From assembly GCA_009787485.1 (NCBI GenBank), contig WQWP01000042.1:1-17020 (forward strand): a stretch of DNA of 17,020 bases, given 5' to 3'. The DNA comes from Lentimicrobiaceae bacterium. Lineage in GTDB: Bacteria > Bacteroidota > Bacteroidia > Bacteroidales > WCHB1-69. Below the pieces are notes generated by a model. It had not been told where the DNA came from. It searched no databases and worked only from the letters and a program-made list of their open reading frames with translations. Below, piece after piece: positions 1 through 8,397 of this stretch; position 1 is the first letter of the stretch; each line of letters opens with the position of its first letter. The position numbers and the translations under genes are program-made.

Positions 1-3000
1 ATAAAAGGAGCAAGCATACAACCTGTAGCCGGCTTATCCGGAATATACGTAAGCATATAGGTATAAGAGCCTACAACTTGCGGTGTATGAATGATATTAC
101 CCCCAACAGGTAGATCTATCAATGCGCCACCATCTATGCTGTATTGCCATTGTAGAACACTTTCAATGATAGGATCTTGTTGAACTTCAGCTTGAAGATG
201 AATCTCTTGTCCTAAATGTATTTCATCGTGCGGCGTGATACTGACGTTGCCCCATTTTGGACTTTCAACCACATTGAATGTTAAAATGTTAGATGTAATA
301 GTATTGCATGTTGGGTGTGTAAAGTTCACTTCTAAAGAGAATATGTGCGTACCTGTTGAAGGAAACCCATCAACAATAAGTGGATTGGGTGCGTCTTCGG
401 CACAGTTTTGGATACTATTCCATACCCAACAATGTGAACTTATTTGTTGCATAGGATTTATATTTGGAATATGCAGCACAACGTCAAATTCAACCGTAAC
501 TTCTTTACAAACATCGTATTGACCGCCCGGGCGTTCTATATGAATGGTTATTTCCGGTACAACGGTAACCGGGACATAGGCACCTTCGGCAGCACAGCCT
601 AAATTTTCATTAATAGCTGTTACTTTATATTGGTAATCACCTGCATCCGGAACATCTTCATAATATTTAAGCGGTCCTTCATAAACTTTCGTACCATTAC
701 GATACCATGTGTAAGTATAGGGAATAGTAAGTTCTTTGGAATAAACGACTTCAACTCCTAATATGAGTTGACCACCCACACACATGCCTTCGTAGTTTTG
801 TGTTAAAGATAATGTTGGAGCATCCAATACATTTACATAAATATTTTGCATATCTGAGCAAAAGTTCATTGTTCCGATACGTTGAACTTTTAAAGAAATT
901 ATGTTAGTTCCTACAACTAACAGGTCGCTTATCACAATTACCGGAGTATATATTGGAACAAGCGTACCGTTCACATACCAGAAATAGTGGTAGGTTCCCG
1001 GTATTGCCGACTGTATGTGGGCAGTAGCTGTGAGGGTACTCTCTATACAGATAACATCGTAATCTACTGCAATTTCAACAATATCTTCTGCTAAAATATT
1101 CAGTTGATGAGCATTTGTCTCAACCGTACATCCATAGCCCACAGCGGTTACCTTTACGAAGAAGTAGTACGGATTTGCCGGATCGTTAGGCGCTAAAGTA
1201 TTCGGAATTTGCATACAAGGAACATCAGAACTGCCTACCCAAACAGGCGACGGAGCATTGCCTTGAATATAATACAATTCGTACAGATAAGTTACTCCCG
1301 GTTGTGCATTGGTAACGATTGCACATAGTATTACTTCTTCTAATGCTTGCTCACAAACTTCATGTAAACCATAAATTTCCGTTTCTAATTCCGGATGAAC
1401 GGTTACCGTTACCGGTGCAGATTCCATAGAAGAACATCCGTTTGTGGTAAGTATTGCGGTATAAGTATAAGTTTGCAAATTGGTTATAGCAGTAGGATGG
1501 TCGGTAATTGTTCTTCCTGCATCCGTAACAAGCACTATGCCATTTCTATACCAGGTATAACCGGTATCCGGTTCTCCAACTACTGAGACAGTTACTTGAC
1601 CACCGCTGCAAATCTTATCTTTAGAGATTGCTAGTACCGGAGGAAGGACTTCGATTACAGCAACCGGATGAATATCGGATGCCCTTGCACAATTACCTTC
1701 AACAGTAGTTACTTGAACAATAAAAAGATATGGATATTCTCTTGGCATTTCGCTAACCGTATAAGTAGCATTTGTAGCGCCTGTTATGGGTGCACCATCT
1801 AAAAACCATTGATAAGTAACATTGGCGTCCGGAGGCGTGGTAGTAGCATATAATGTAGCATTGGCGTCATTCTCACAAATTAGGTTTGGCCCGGTAATTT
1901 CTACAGTAACAGGATCCGTTACGGTAATTATACCCACTAAGGTACGTTCTGATACACATCCGGAAATGACAACGGTGGCTTCCACTTCATATACGTAATC
2001 TCCTATTTCAGCAGCAGTTATCGTGTAGAGATTTCCTGTTACACCGGTAAGTTTTTCACCGTTTTCAAACCATTTGTAAGTGGCAGAAACAGGGGTTCCA
2101 TCCATTTCAGTAATAACACTCATTGAAAGTGGGCTATCTTTGCAAATAGTTTCTATAATAACCGCCGGATCAGGAACTACTACAGGTTTTTCATATACGG
2201 TAACGGTTTTAGCAATTGCCTGATTCAAAACAGATTCATAGCCTGTAGATTCATATTTAACAGTTGCATTGTAAGTGTATGTAGCTGCCGATGCGGGAGC
2301 ATCCATAAATGTGGGTCCGGTTATGTCTGCCATTACCACATCATTTTTATACCATGTATAAACCGGATTTGTTCCAACGTTATTTTCACTTGGAATAGCC
2401 GTGAGGGTTACATCATCTCCCAGGCAAATTTGAGTTTTGCTAATGATAATTTCATCAATCATCGGTATTGGATCGGTGGCAAACTGTGCCGAACTTGCCG
2501 GCGAAGCGAAATGTGTAGCGGTTTCCATTTTCCGTGCTGCAAAGAGATAAGTTGTATTGGGAGATAAGTCAGTAAATGTAGTAGCGATTTGCCATGTACC
2601 GCCATTTATACGGTACTCGCAGCCTTCCATTGCATTAAGTGTAATGCTTGTTGTTGTGCTATTTGCCAACGTTGGCGCATCGGGCGCTGCTTGTGAAGCT
2701 TTAACAATAATGGCTGTTGCATCAGAGGTGATACTACCCTCACAGTTTGCAGCGGTTACGGTTACTGTAATGGTACTTTCGATATCGGCTTGCGCTATAG
2801 TATAATTAAGGCTGTTTGTGCCGATATTTACGCCATTGCGTTTCCATTGGTAAGTTAATGTTCCTAAAGCAACAACCGGCACAGAGGTCAACCCTGATGT
2901 ATCGGCAATTAAAGTTTCACCAAAAATAGCATTGCCGGATATGCTTACCGTACCTGTCAGGGTTGCCGGAATTGGTCCGCCGCCCATAAAATCGAAGCTA

Positions 3001-4532
3001 ATTAATCTGTTGCTATGCTGAATATTGGTAATCGGTTTATTGGTGTTTACATTTGCCCACGATCTCATAGCCGGAGTTGTATTGTCGGTAAAAGAAGTTT
3101 GATTACTGCTTCCGGGAAACGGGCAACCTGTACTGTTAATATTTCCATAACTGGAAGGCGTTGAGGTTGGTATGGCTGTGGTTGAGCTCGCACAAACCGG
3201 ATACATGCGCTGCGGATGGGTGCAATTAATGCAAGATGAGCCCACATTGCTACTCACACGATAAATGAGCAATCCGTCTCCGGGAATGTTGGTGTCGAAC
3301 TCTACTCGTTGGCGATTTTCCAATAGAAAGTGTTCATTGTTGGTAGTTGTGTTGATTCTGTATGCTACCGGATTTTCTGCCGAATTGGGCATGTTCGTTA
3401 TGGTTACCGCTGAATTTAAAACCACGGGGGTTACCCAGCCAAATTGTACTTTAACATACATGTTCGGGTGCGCAGGACGACTTCCATCTCTAACTGGGCC
3501 ATTCCAACTGCCACTTGCCATGAGGTCCCAGTTTCCTGTACCCTCATATTGACCGCCTGTAGCGTAATTCGTATCGTAAAAATCAGCAGCTCCGAAAGCA
3601 TGCATCATTTCATGGCAAATAACGCCAATGGTGGTAATGGCTGTGGCATTTCTAAGTTCAGGTGAGCAAGAATATTCCGAAATTCTTTTTCCATTTTGGA
3701 TAACCATAGATAAAAGGCTCCATTTATGTGACCAGATGGAGTTTATGCCACCACCGGCTTCTCGTCCTCTACCTGCAAAAATAAAATGAAATCCATCTAC
3801 ATAATTATCATTATTACTATCGTAATCTCTAAAATCAATCCCCGGCTCTGCGGCAACCTGTTGGGCTACCCATGTGGCAAGTTCCCGGCACTTTGCGTCA
3901 TCATTCGCTGCATAATAGCCCGAGGTTTGAGGAGCAGTATAGGGACCACATAAAGTTATTTCCAAATCGAATTGGTCATAAGAGACTTCTTTAAAAAAAT
4001 CGCGAACACTTCCGGTGCCGTTTGCGGTGTACCCTAATTGGTTCATTAAGCCTTCAAATTGACTCATAGGAAGTGTGAAAGATTTGTCCTGAAATTGTAC
4101 AAAAGCACAGAGGGTTTTATAAGTGCCGGTAACTGCCCTGTCGCTTTTCGAAGGCATGTTATCTTCTATCTCCCAAACTTTTAGCATTACTTGTTTTTGT
4201 ACATCACTGTAAAACAAATGCTGCTCAATGTTATTTAAAAAAGAACGGGTTACGATATTTCTTTCTTCAATATTCGTAGCAATCATATCGGACGGCTGTA
4301 AATTTCCATTTTCATCCAATTGAGCGTATGATAAATAGCCCGCTTTATTAAACAGTAAAGTATAGCCATCCATAGATTCGCGCCAATTAATCCGTTCATC
4401 GCCTTTAATCCTGATCGTTAGCGTATCCCCGTTGGGTTGCGTAAAAGTAACAGGATATGGACGTGCAGGTACAGCAAAAAGAATTTTGCAGGAAATAACA
4501 AAAAAAGTAAAAAAAATAGCTGTTTTTCTCAT
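1..4532 (-). CDS. Secreted M6-family metalloprotease with Ig-like repeat tail (3' end off window)
   Basis: Translating the minus strand from the ATG at 4530-4532 gives a reading frame that stays open to base 1, at least 1,510 residues. Residues 1-20 form a signal peptide (MRKTAIFF..., hydrophobic core, ending LFA). The following RPYPVTFTQPNGD segment resembles the N-terminus of Bacteroidota M6 proteases. The zinc-protease signature HEMMHAFGAAD is at residues 307-317 and fits HExxHxxGxxD: H307 and H311 as ligands, E308 as catalytic base, D317 as third ligand. The catalytic part ends near residue 510. About ten Ig-like repeats follow, each recognisable by a Y-x-W-(Y/F)-x-(N/D)-G core (for example TYQWKRNG, YTWYRNG, YKWFENGE), plus one fibronectin-III-like unit near plus position 2480-2690. 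The protein is probably exported and cleaves extracellular protein. A C-terminal type IX secretion sorting domain would be expected beyond the window (inference). It has its own promoter at 4563-4570 and lies 51 bp after priA. Confidence 0.93.
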   Translation of the reverse strand, partial: MRKTAIFFTFFVISCKILFAVPARPYPVTFTQPNGDTLTIRIKGDERINWRESMDGYTLLFNKAGYLSYAQLDENGNLQPSDMIATNIEERNIVTRSFLNNIEQHLFYSDVQKQVMLKVWEIEDNMPSKSDRAVTGTYKTLCAFVQFQDKSFTLPMSQFEGLMNQLGYTANGTGSVRDFFKEVSYDQFDLEITLCGPYTAPQTSGYYAANDDAKCRELATWVAQQVAAEPGIDFRDYDSNNDNYVDGFHFIFAGRGREAGGGINSIWSHKWSLLSMVIQNGKRISEYSCSPELRNATAITTIGVICHEMMHAFGAADFYDTNYATGGQYEGTGNWDLMASGSWNGPVRDGSRPAHPNMYVKVQFGWVTPVVLNSAVTITNMPNSAENPVAYRINTTTNNEHFLLENRQRVEFDTNIPGDGLLIYRVSSNVGSSCINCTHPQRMYPVCASSTTAIPTSTPSSYGNINSTGCPFPGSSNQTSFTDNTTPAMRSWANVNTNKPITNIQHSNRLISFDFMGGGPIPATLTGTVSISGNAIFGETLIADTSGLTSVPVVALGTLTYQWKRNGVNIGTNSLNYTIAQADIESTITVTVTAANCEGSITSDATAIIVKASQAAPDAPTLANSTTTSITLNAMEGCEYRINGGTWQIATTFTDLSPNTTYLFAARKMETATHFASPASSAQFATDPIPMIDEIIISKTQICLGDDVTLTAIPSENNVGTNPVYTWYKNDVVMADITGPTFMDAPASAATYTYNATVKYESTGYESVLNQAIAKTVTVYEKPVVVPDPAVIIETICKDSPLSMSVITEMDGTPVSATYKWFENGEKLTGVTGNLYTITAAEIGDYVYEVEATVVISGCVSERTLVGIITVTDPVTVEITGPNLICENDANATLYATTTPPDANVTYQWFLDGAPITGATNATYTVSEMPREYPYLFIVQVTTVEGNCARASDIHPVAVIEVLPPVLAISKDKICSGGQVTVSVVGEPDTGYTWYRNGIVLVTDAGRTITDHPTAITNLQTYTYTAILTTNGCSSMESAPVTVTVHPELETEIYGLHEVCEQALEEVILCAIVTNAQPGVTYLYELYYIQGNAPSPVWVGSSDVPCMQIPNTLAPNDPANPYYFFVKVTAVGYGCTVETNAHQLNILAEDIVEIAVDYDVICIESTLTATAHIQSAIPGTYHYFWYVNGTLVPIYTPVIVISDLLVVGTNIISLKVQRIGTMNFCSDMQNIYVNVLDAPTLSLTQNYEGMCVGGQLILGVEVVYSKELTIPYTYTWYRNGTKVYEGPLKYYEDVPDAGDYQYKVTAINENLGCAAEGAYVPVTVVPEITIHIERPGGQYDVCKEVTVEFDVVLHIPNINPMQQISSHCWVWNSIQNCAEDAPNPLIVDGFPSTGTHIFSLEVNFTHPTCNTITSNILTFNVVESPKWGNVSITPHDEIHLGQEIHLQAEVQQDPIIESVLQWQYSIDGGALIDLPVGGNIIHTPQVVGSYTYMLTYIPDKPATGCMLAPF

Positions 4533-4562
4533 ATAAACGTGGTATAAAAATTAAGAGAACTG

Positions 4563-4570
4563 CAAAAATA
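4563..4570 (-). promoter_or_regulatory. Promoter of the metalloprotease gene (Bacteroidota -7 box)
   Basis: On the minus strand this reads TATTTTTG, an exact match to the Bacteroidota -7 consensus TAnnTTTG. A TTG for the -33 element lies at 4588-4590, 17 bp upstream, within the known TTG-N17-23-TAnnTTTG spacing. Transcription would begin near 4556, leaving a leader of about 24 nt before the ATG at 4532. The -33 half sits inside the last codons of priA. Confidence 0.6.
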
Positions 4571-4583
4571 CACTTTTTTGAAT

Positions 4584-7061
4584 CTAACAATCCACATTTA
4601 CCACCACCCGAACTTGTTTAAATTTCGAGTGCATTTGAAATTGTGTAATCACCTGTTGCAAGGTTTCTTTTTTCTTTTCCAACGCAGCATCTTTAGAAAA
4701 CTTAATCCAAATATCTTTTAAAAATTGATTTTGTAAACGACCGATGAGCGGGAACTCAGGACCGAGCACTTGTTTGGGAAATCTTTTTTGCAACACCAGC
4801 GCTAACTCTGATGCTGCAGCATTAACAGATTCTAAATTATTATGTTTCAGTGTTATTTTTATCAAACGGAAGACCGGCGGATAGCGAAATTTTTTCCGCT
4901 CTTCCATCTGGTTTTCGTACATCGCTTTAAAGTCGTTGCCTATCACATACTTCAAAGCGGGGTGCCATGGCTGGTAGCTTTGTATGATCACTTTGCCGGG
5001 GAGCTCCTTTCTGCCGGCGCGCCCGCTCACTTGCGCCATCACTTGAAATGCCCGCTCGAATGCTCTGAAATCAGGAAAACTCAGCATGTTATCTGCTTCC
5101 AGAATGCCTACTACGCTTACGCGGTCAAAGTCTAATCCTTTGGTTACCATTTGGGTGCCTACTAAAATATTAGTGCGCTGTTTTTCAAAATCGGAGATAA
5201 TTTTTTGGTAGGCTGTTTTTGAGCGAGTGGTATCCAGGTCCATGCGCGCAATTTTGGCTTCGGGGAAAAGTTGCAACAAGGTTTCTTCAATTTTCTCTGT
5301 GCCAAATCCTTTCATCTCCACATCCATACTTTCGCAGTGTGGGCACCGCGCGGGCGTGGCAATGGCATAGCCGCAATAGTGGCACTTCAGTAAGTTCGAT
5401 TTTTTATGATAGGTCAGGGTAACATCGCAATGAATGCAGGTGGGCATAGTTTGGCAAGCGTTGCAATACAGCCGCACTGCATATCCTCTACGATTTTGAA
5501 ACAGAATGATTTGCTCTTTCCTTTCGAGCGCAGCCGCCATATTATCTATCAAAAAATGAGATAAATGACCCTCCATTTTCTTCTGCCGCCTCGCTTCGGG
5601 AATATTCTCTATCCAAATCTCCGGCAATTGACTTTCGGCGTAACGTTCAAACAGCTCCACTAATCCGTATTTGCCTTGTTTCACATTGTAATAGCTTTCC
5701 AACGAGGGGGTTGCCGTTCCCAGCAGCACGGGCGCGTTGTGCAGTTTTCCCAGCACCACAGCAGCATCGCGGGCGTGGTAGCGCGGTGCCGGATCTTGCT
5801 GTTTGTACGAACCGTCGTGCTCCTCATCCACAATAATGAGCCCTAAATTTTGGTAAGGCAAGAGGAGGGAGGAGCGCGCGCCGAGAATCAGCGAGTACTT
5901 TTGTTCATTATTTGTGCTGTGTTGCAACACCCGATTCCAAATCTCCACCCGCTCAAACTCATTAAACCGCGAATGATACACGCCGACTCTATTTCCAAAA
6001 TATTTCTGCAAACGACTTACAATTTGTGAAGTAAGCGCAATTTCAGGCAACAAATACAACACTTGCTTGCCTTGCGCCAGCACTTCATCAATCATTTTCA
6101 TATAAATCTCTGTTTTGCCGCTTCCGGTAATGCCGTGCAACAAAACTACCGAATATTGCAGAAAAAGCTCCTTAATTTGCAAAAAACTTTTTTGCTGTAT
6201 TTTCGACAAATAGATATCGCTAATATCCTTCATGGAAGAAACTTCTTGCAAACGGCTACTTTGCACTTCCTTCTGAACCAAAATATTATTATTGATTAAC
6301 GTTTGCAACGAAGAAGGCGACCCTCCCGATTTTTTCAGCAGTTCAGATTTTTTTACGCGATCTTCATTCCTTTTTAGCATCAAAAATGCTAACAAAAGTT
6401 GCGATTGTTTTTCTGTTTTTTTCGATGCGCTTAATTTATCTAACAATTCAAAAAGCGCCGGCTCATCATTCAAATAAGTGTCATGTAAAAAAATACACGT
6501 CTCTTTTTTTGCATAATACGGATTTTTAATCTCTTCAGTAGTAAGAATTACCTTTTTTTCGACCAACGATTTAATGATGGGAAAAATCTTCTGAATATCC
6601 ACAGTTTTTTGCACTTCAGCAACGGTCATCCGCTGCCGGTAGGTGAGCGCCTCCGCAATTTTCAGCTCCCTTTCTGTAAGGGTAGAAATATCGCCGTCGA
6701 AATTAGGATGCAACATAATGAGCGTTTCGCCAGCCAATTTAAGTCCGGAGGGCATGGCAGCCGCCATCACTTCGCCGGTATAACACAAATAGTAGTGTGC
6801 CATCCATTTCCAGAGCGCCAACTGTTTTTCGGTAACAATAGGTTCAGCATCAATAATATCCACCACATATTTTACATGCAAAAACGGCGGTGCGTTTGTA
6901 TGAACTGCCATCACCAAGCCTGCATAGAGTTTGTTCTTCCCAAACGGAACTACAACCCTTATGCCGGTTTTTATTTGCGCATCTAACTCGTAAGGCACAC
7001 GATAAGTGAAAGTTGCCGGCAAAGGCAGAGGGAGTAAAATATCGGCAAAGTAAGTGAGCAT
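4584..7061 (-). CDS. priA: Replication restart helicase PriA (primosomal protein N')
   Basis: PriA recognises stalled or collapsed forks and D-loops in the cytoplasm and helps reload the replicative helicase. Residue numbers here count from an in-frame upstream ATG at 7103. The N-terminal DNA-binding segment begins FADILLPLPL..FTYRVP and includes VVPFGKNKLY. Walker A is GITGSGKT (K330), and Walker B is DEEH (426-429) followed by GSYKQQ. An eight-cysteine zinc-binding insert (C-x2-C pairs between about 545 and 592) lies inside the helicase domain, and GTQMVTKGLDF and QVSGRAGR are helicase motifs V and VI. I prefer the ATG at 7061 (825 residues) because the family starts right at this FADILLPLPL segment. 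The 14 extra residues (ALINFELLNFSSS) come from AT-rich, repeat-like leader DNA. ilvA lies 65 bp upstream in the same direction, so co-transcription is likely. Confidence 0.96.
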   Translation of the reverse strand: MLTYFADILLPLPLPATFTYRVPYELDAQIKTGIRVVVPFGKNKLYAGLVMAVHTNAPPFLHVKYVVDIIDAEPIVTEKQLALWKWMAHYYLCYTGEVMAAAMPSGLKLAGETLIMLHPNFDGDISTLTERELKIAEALTYRQRMTVAEVQKTVDIQKIFPIIKSLVEKKVILTTEEIKNPYYAKKETCIFLHDTYLNDEPALFELLDKLSASKKTEKQSQLLLAFLMLKRNEDRVKKSELLKKSGGSPSSLQTLINNNILVQKEVQSSRLQEVSSMKDISDIYLSKIQQKSFLQIKELFLQYSVVLLHGITGSGKTEIYMKMIDEVLAQGKQVLYLLPEIALTSQIVSRLQKYFGNRVGVYHSRFNEFERVEIWNRVLQHSTNNEQKYSLILGARSSLLLPYQNLGLIIVDEEHDGSYKQQDPAPRYHARDAAVVLGKLHNAPVLLGTATPSLESYYNVKQGKYGLVELFERYAESQLPEIWIENIPEARRQKKMEGHLSHFLIDNMAAALERKEQIILFQNRRGYAVRLYCNACQTMPTCIHCDVTLTYHKKSNLLKCHYCGYAIATPARCPHCESMDVEMKGFGTEKIEETLLQLFPEAKIARMDLDTTRSKTAYQKIISDFEKQRTNILVGTQMVTKGLDFDRVSVVGILEADNMLSFPDFRAFERAFQVMAQVSGRAGRKELPGKVIIQSYQPWHPALKYVIGNDFKAMYENQMEERKKFRYPPVFRLIKITLKHNNLESVNAAASELALVLQKRFPKQVLGPEFPLIGRLQNQFLKDIWIKFSKDAALEKKKETLQQVITQFQMHSKFKQVRVVVNVDC

Positions 7062-7069
7062 AGAAGATG

Positions 7070-7093
7070 AAAAGTTTAAAAGTTCAAAATTTA
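7070..7093. repeat. Degenerate 8-bp-period repeat in the priA leader
   Basis: Three consecutive octamers, AAAAGTTT, AAAAGTTC and AAAATTTA (plus strand), sit 8 bp upstream of the preferred priA start codon. They resemble a decayed version of the longer octamer arrays found at other gene junctions here. With so few imperfect AT-rich units, chance cannot be excluded. Confidence 0.35.
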
Positions 7094-7102
7094 TCAATGC
7101 CA

Positions 7103-7116
7103 TTGACTTCAGTCAA
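7103..7116. repeat. Small inverted repeat between ilvA and priA
   Basis: TTGACT and AGTCAA form perfect 6-bp arms around a 2-bp spacer. If priA starts at 7061 this lies in the ilvA-priA spacer and could be an operator or a weak RNA hairpin. There is no T-run after it, so it is not a convincing terminator. Confidence 0.3.
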
Positions 7117-7126
7117 CAGACAAGAA

Positions 7127-8335
7127 TTAATGTATCACTCTACATCCAAACCCTCTTTTCCTCAGTTCTTCCTTAATCGCATCCAACTGTTTTTTATGTT
7201 GTAGATTTACAGTGAGCGATATCATAACGTGCCCTACGGGAACAGAAGTTATGGAACGTTCGTGCACAATATCCTGAATGTTGACTTTGAAGTTATCTAA
7301 AATTGAGAGTATTTGTTGCAGCTCTCCGGCATGGTCGGGGACAATTACTTGTAACGTAGTGCGTAATCCTTCTATATACATGCCTTGGTCAATGATTTGT
7401 TGCAGCAAACTCATGTTTATATTTCCGCCGCTGACTACGGGCACGACCATTTTCCCCATACATTTTGGCTTGCGTGTGATGGCTGCGGCTAAAGCAACGG
7501 CGCCGGCAGGCTCAACCAATAATTTTCCACGTTGGAGCATTAAATAGGCGGCGTGAGAAATATCGGTATCGTTTACGGTAATCAATTCATCTACATACTC
7601 TTCGATAATCTTAAATGTTAAGTCGCCAGGGCGTTTCACCGCAATCCCGTCGGCAATGGTTAATGCTGAGGGCAATGTGATGATTTCGCTCTTATCAACC
7701 GAAGCTAACATGGACGCGGCATTTTCGGCTTCTACGCCAATAATTTTAATCGAGGGTTTCATCTCTTTCATAGCAATGGCAATGCCGCTAATCAATCCGC
7801 CGCCGCCTATCGGAACAATTACCGTGTCCACATCATGACATTGCATAAATATTTCTAATCCTACAACGCCTTGTCCGGCAATAATTTTGGGGTCGTTAAA
7901 AGGATGGATATAAGTAGCGTTATGCGTTTTGCAATACTCTTGCGAAGCGGCAAAAGCATCATCAAACGAATCGCCGGCTAAAACCACATTGGCTCCGTAA
8001 GAGCGCGTAGCGTTTACTTTGGTAGGCGGCGTAAAGGTGGGCATGAAAATGGTACTCTTCAGCCCCAGTTTTGTGGCAGAAAATGCTACGCCCTGTGCGT
8101 GATTGCCAGCCGAAGCCGCCACCACCGGATATTTTTTCTCTGCATCAGTTAAGTGATAAATTTTGTTGAAGGCGCCACGTACCTTGAAAGAACCGGTGGT
8201 TTGCAAATTTTCTAACTTCATTAAGATTTGCGTACCGGCTAACTTCGAAAATGTTTTCGTAGGCATTAAAGTCGTGCTTTTTATGGTATCGCGCATGGTT
8301 TGCTGGGCGGCGATGATGTCGGCGTATTTTATCAT
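7127..8335 (-). CDS. ilvA: Threonine ammonia-lyase (threonine dehydratase)
   Basis: This cytoplasmic PLP enzyme deaminates L-threonine to 2-oxobutanoate and ammonia, the first committed step towards isoleucine. PLP would form its Schiff base with K51 in TGSFKVRGAF. SAGNHAQG (75-82) is the substrate and cofactor loop, GGGG (177-180) binds the PLP phosphate, and SGGN (302-305) lies near the ring nitrogen. Residues from about 325 to 402 form a single ACT-like regulatory domain (LQVIVPDHAGELQQI...), which suggests allosteric control. The length of 402 residues matches the short one-ACT form rather than the roughly 510-residue two-ACT E. coli IlvA. The ATG at 8333-8335 directly abuts an octamer repeat array, and no Shine-Dalgarno is seen. 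No other isoleucine genes are nearby. A catabolic role cannot be excluded from sequence alone. Confidence 0.95.
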   Translation of the reverse strand: MIKYADIIAAQQTMRDTIKSTTLMPTKTFSKLAGTQILMKLENLQTTGSFKVRGAFNKIYHLTDAEKKYPVVAASAGNHAQGVAFSATKLGLKSTIFMPTFTPPTKVNATRSYGANVVLAGDSFDDAFAASQEYCKTHNATYIHPFNDPKIIAGQGVVGLEIFMQCHDVDTVIVPIGGGGLISGIAIAMKEMKPSIKIIGVEAENAASMLASVDKSEIITLPSALTIADGIAVKRPGDLTFKIIEEYVDELITVNDTDISHAAYLMLQRGKLLVEPAGAVALAAAITRKPKCMGKMVVPVVSGGNINMSLLQQIIDQGMYIEGLRTTLQVIVPDHAGELQQILSILDNFKVNIQDIVHERSITSVPVGHVMISLTVNLQHKKQLDAIKEELRKRGFGCRVIH

Positions 8336-8382
8336 AATTTAAGATTTAATAATTTAAAAATTTAAGAATTTAAGAATTTAAG
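8336..8382. repeat. Octamer tandem array abutting the ilvA start codon
   Basis: On the plus strand the unit AATTTAAG repeats in register: 8336-8343 perfect, 8344-8350 a 7-nt variant (ATTTAAT), 8351-8358 AATTTAAA, then three perfect copies at 8359-8382. The array begins at the base next to the ilvA ATG, so the transcribed ilvA leader is CTTAAATT repeated. It ends 15 bp from the stop codon of the serine-hydrolase gene. No promoter -7 box is seen in this spacer. Confidence 0.85.
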
Positions 8383-8397
8383 GTTCACATTAAATAT

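Noticed and set aside
4405..4590. Minus-strand frame of 61 codons bridging priA and the metalloprotease gene
   Set aside because: It overlaps the signal-peptide end of the protease in another frame. Its hydrophobic, F/Y-rich product reflects AT-rich DNA.
6609..6986. Plus-strand open frame of 125 codons
   Set aside because: It is antisense to the N-terminal part of priA; no signal, motif or promoter.
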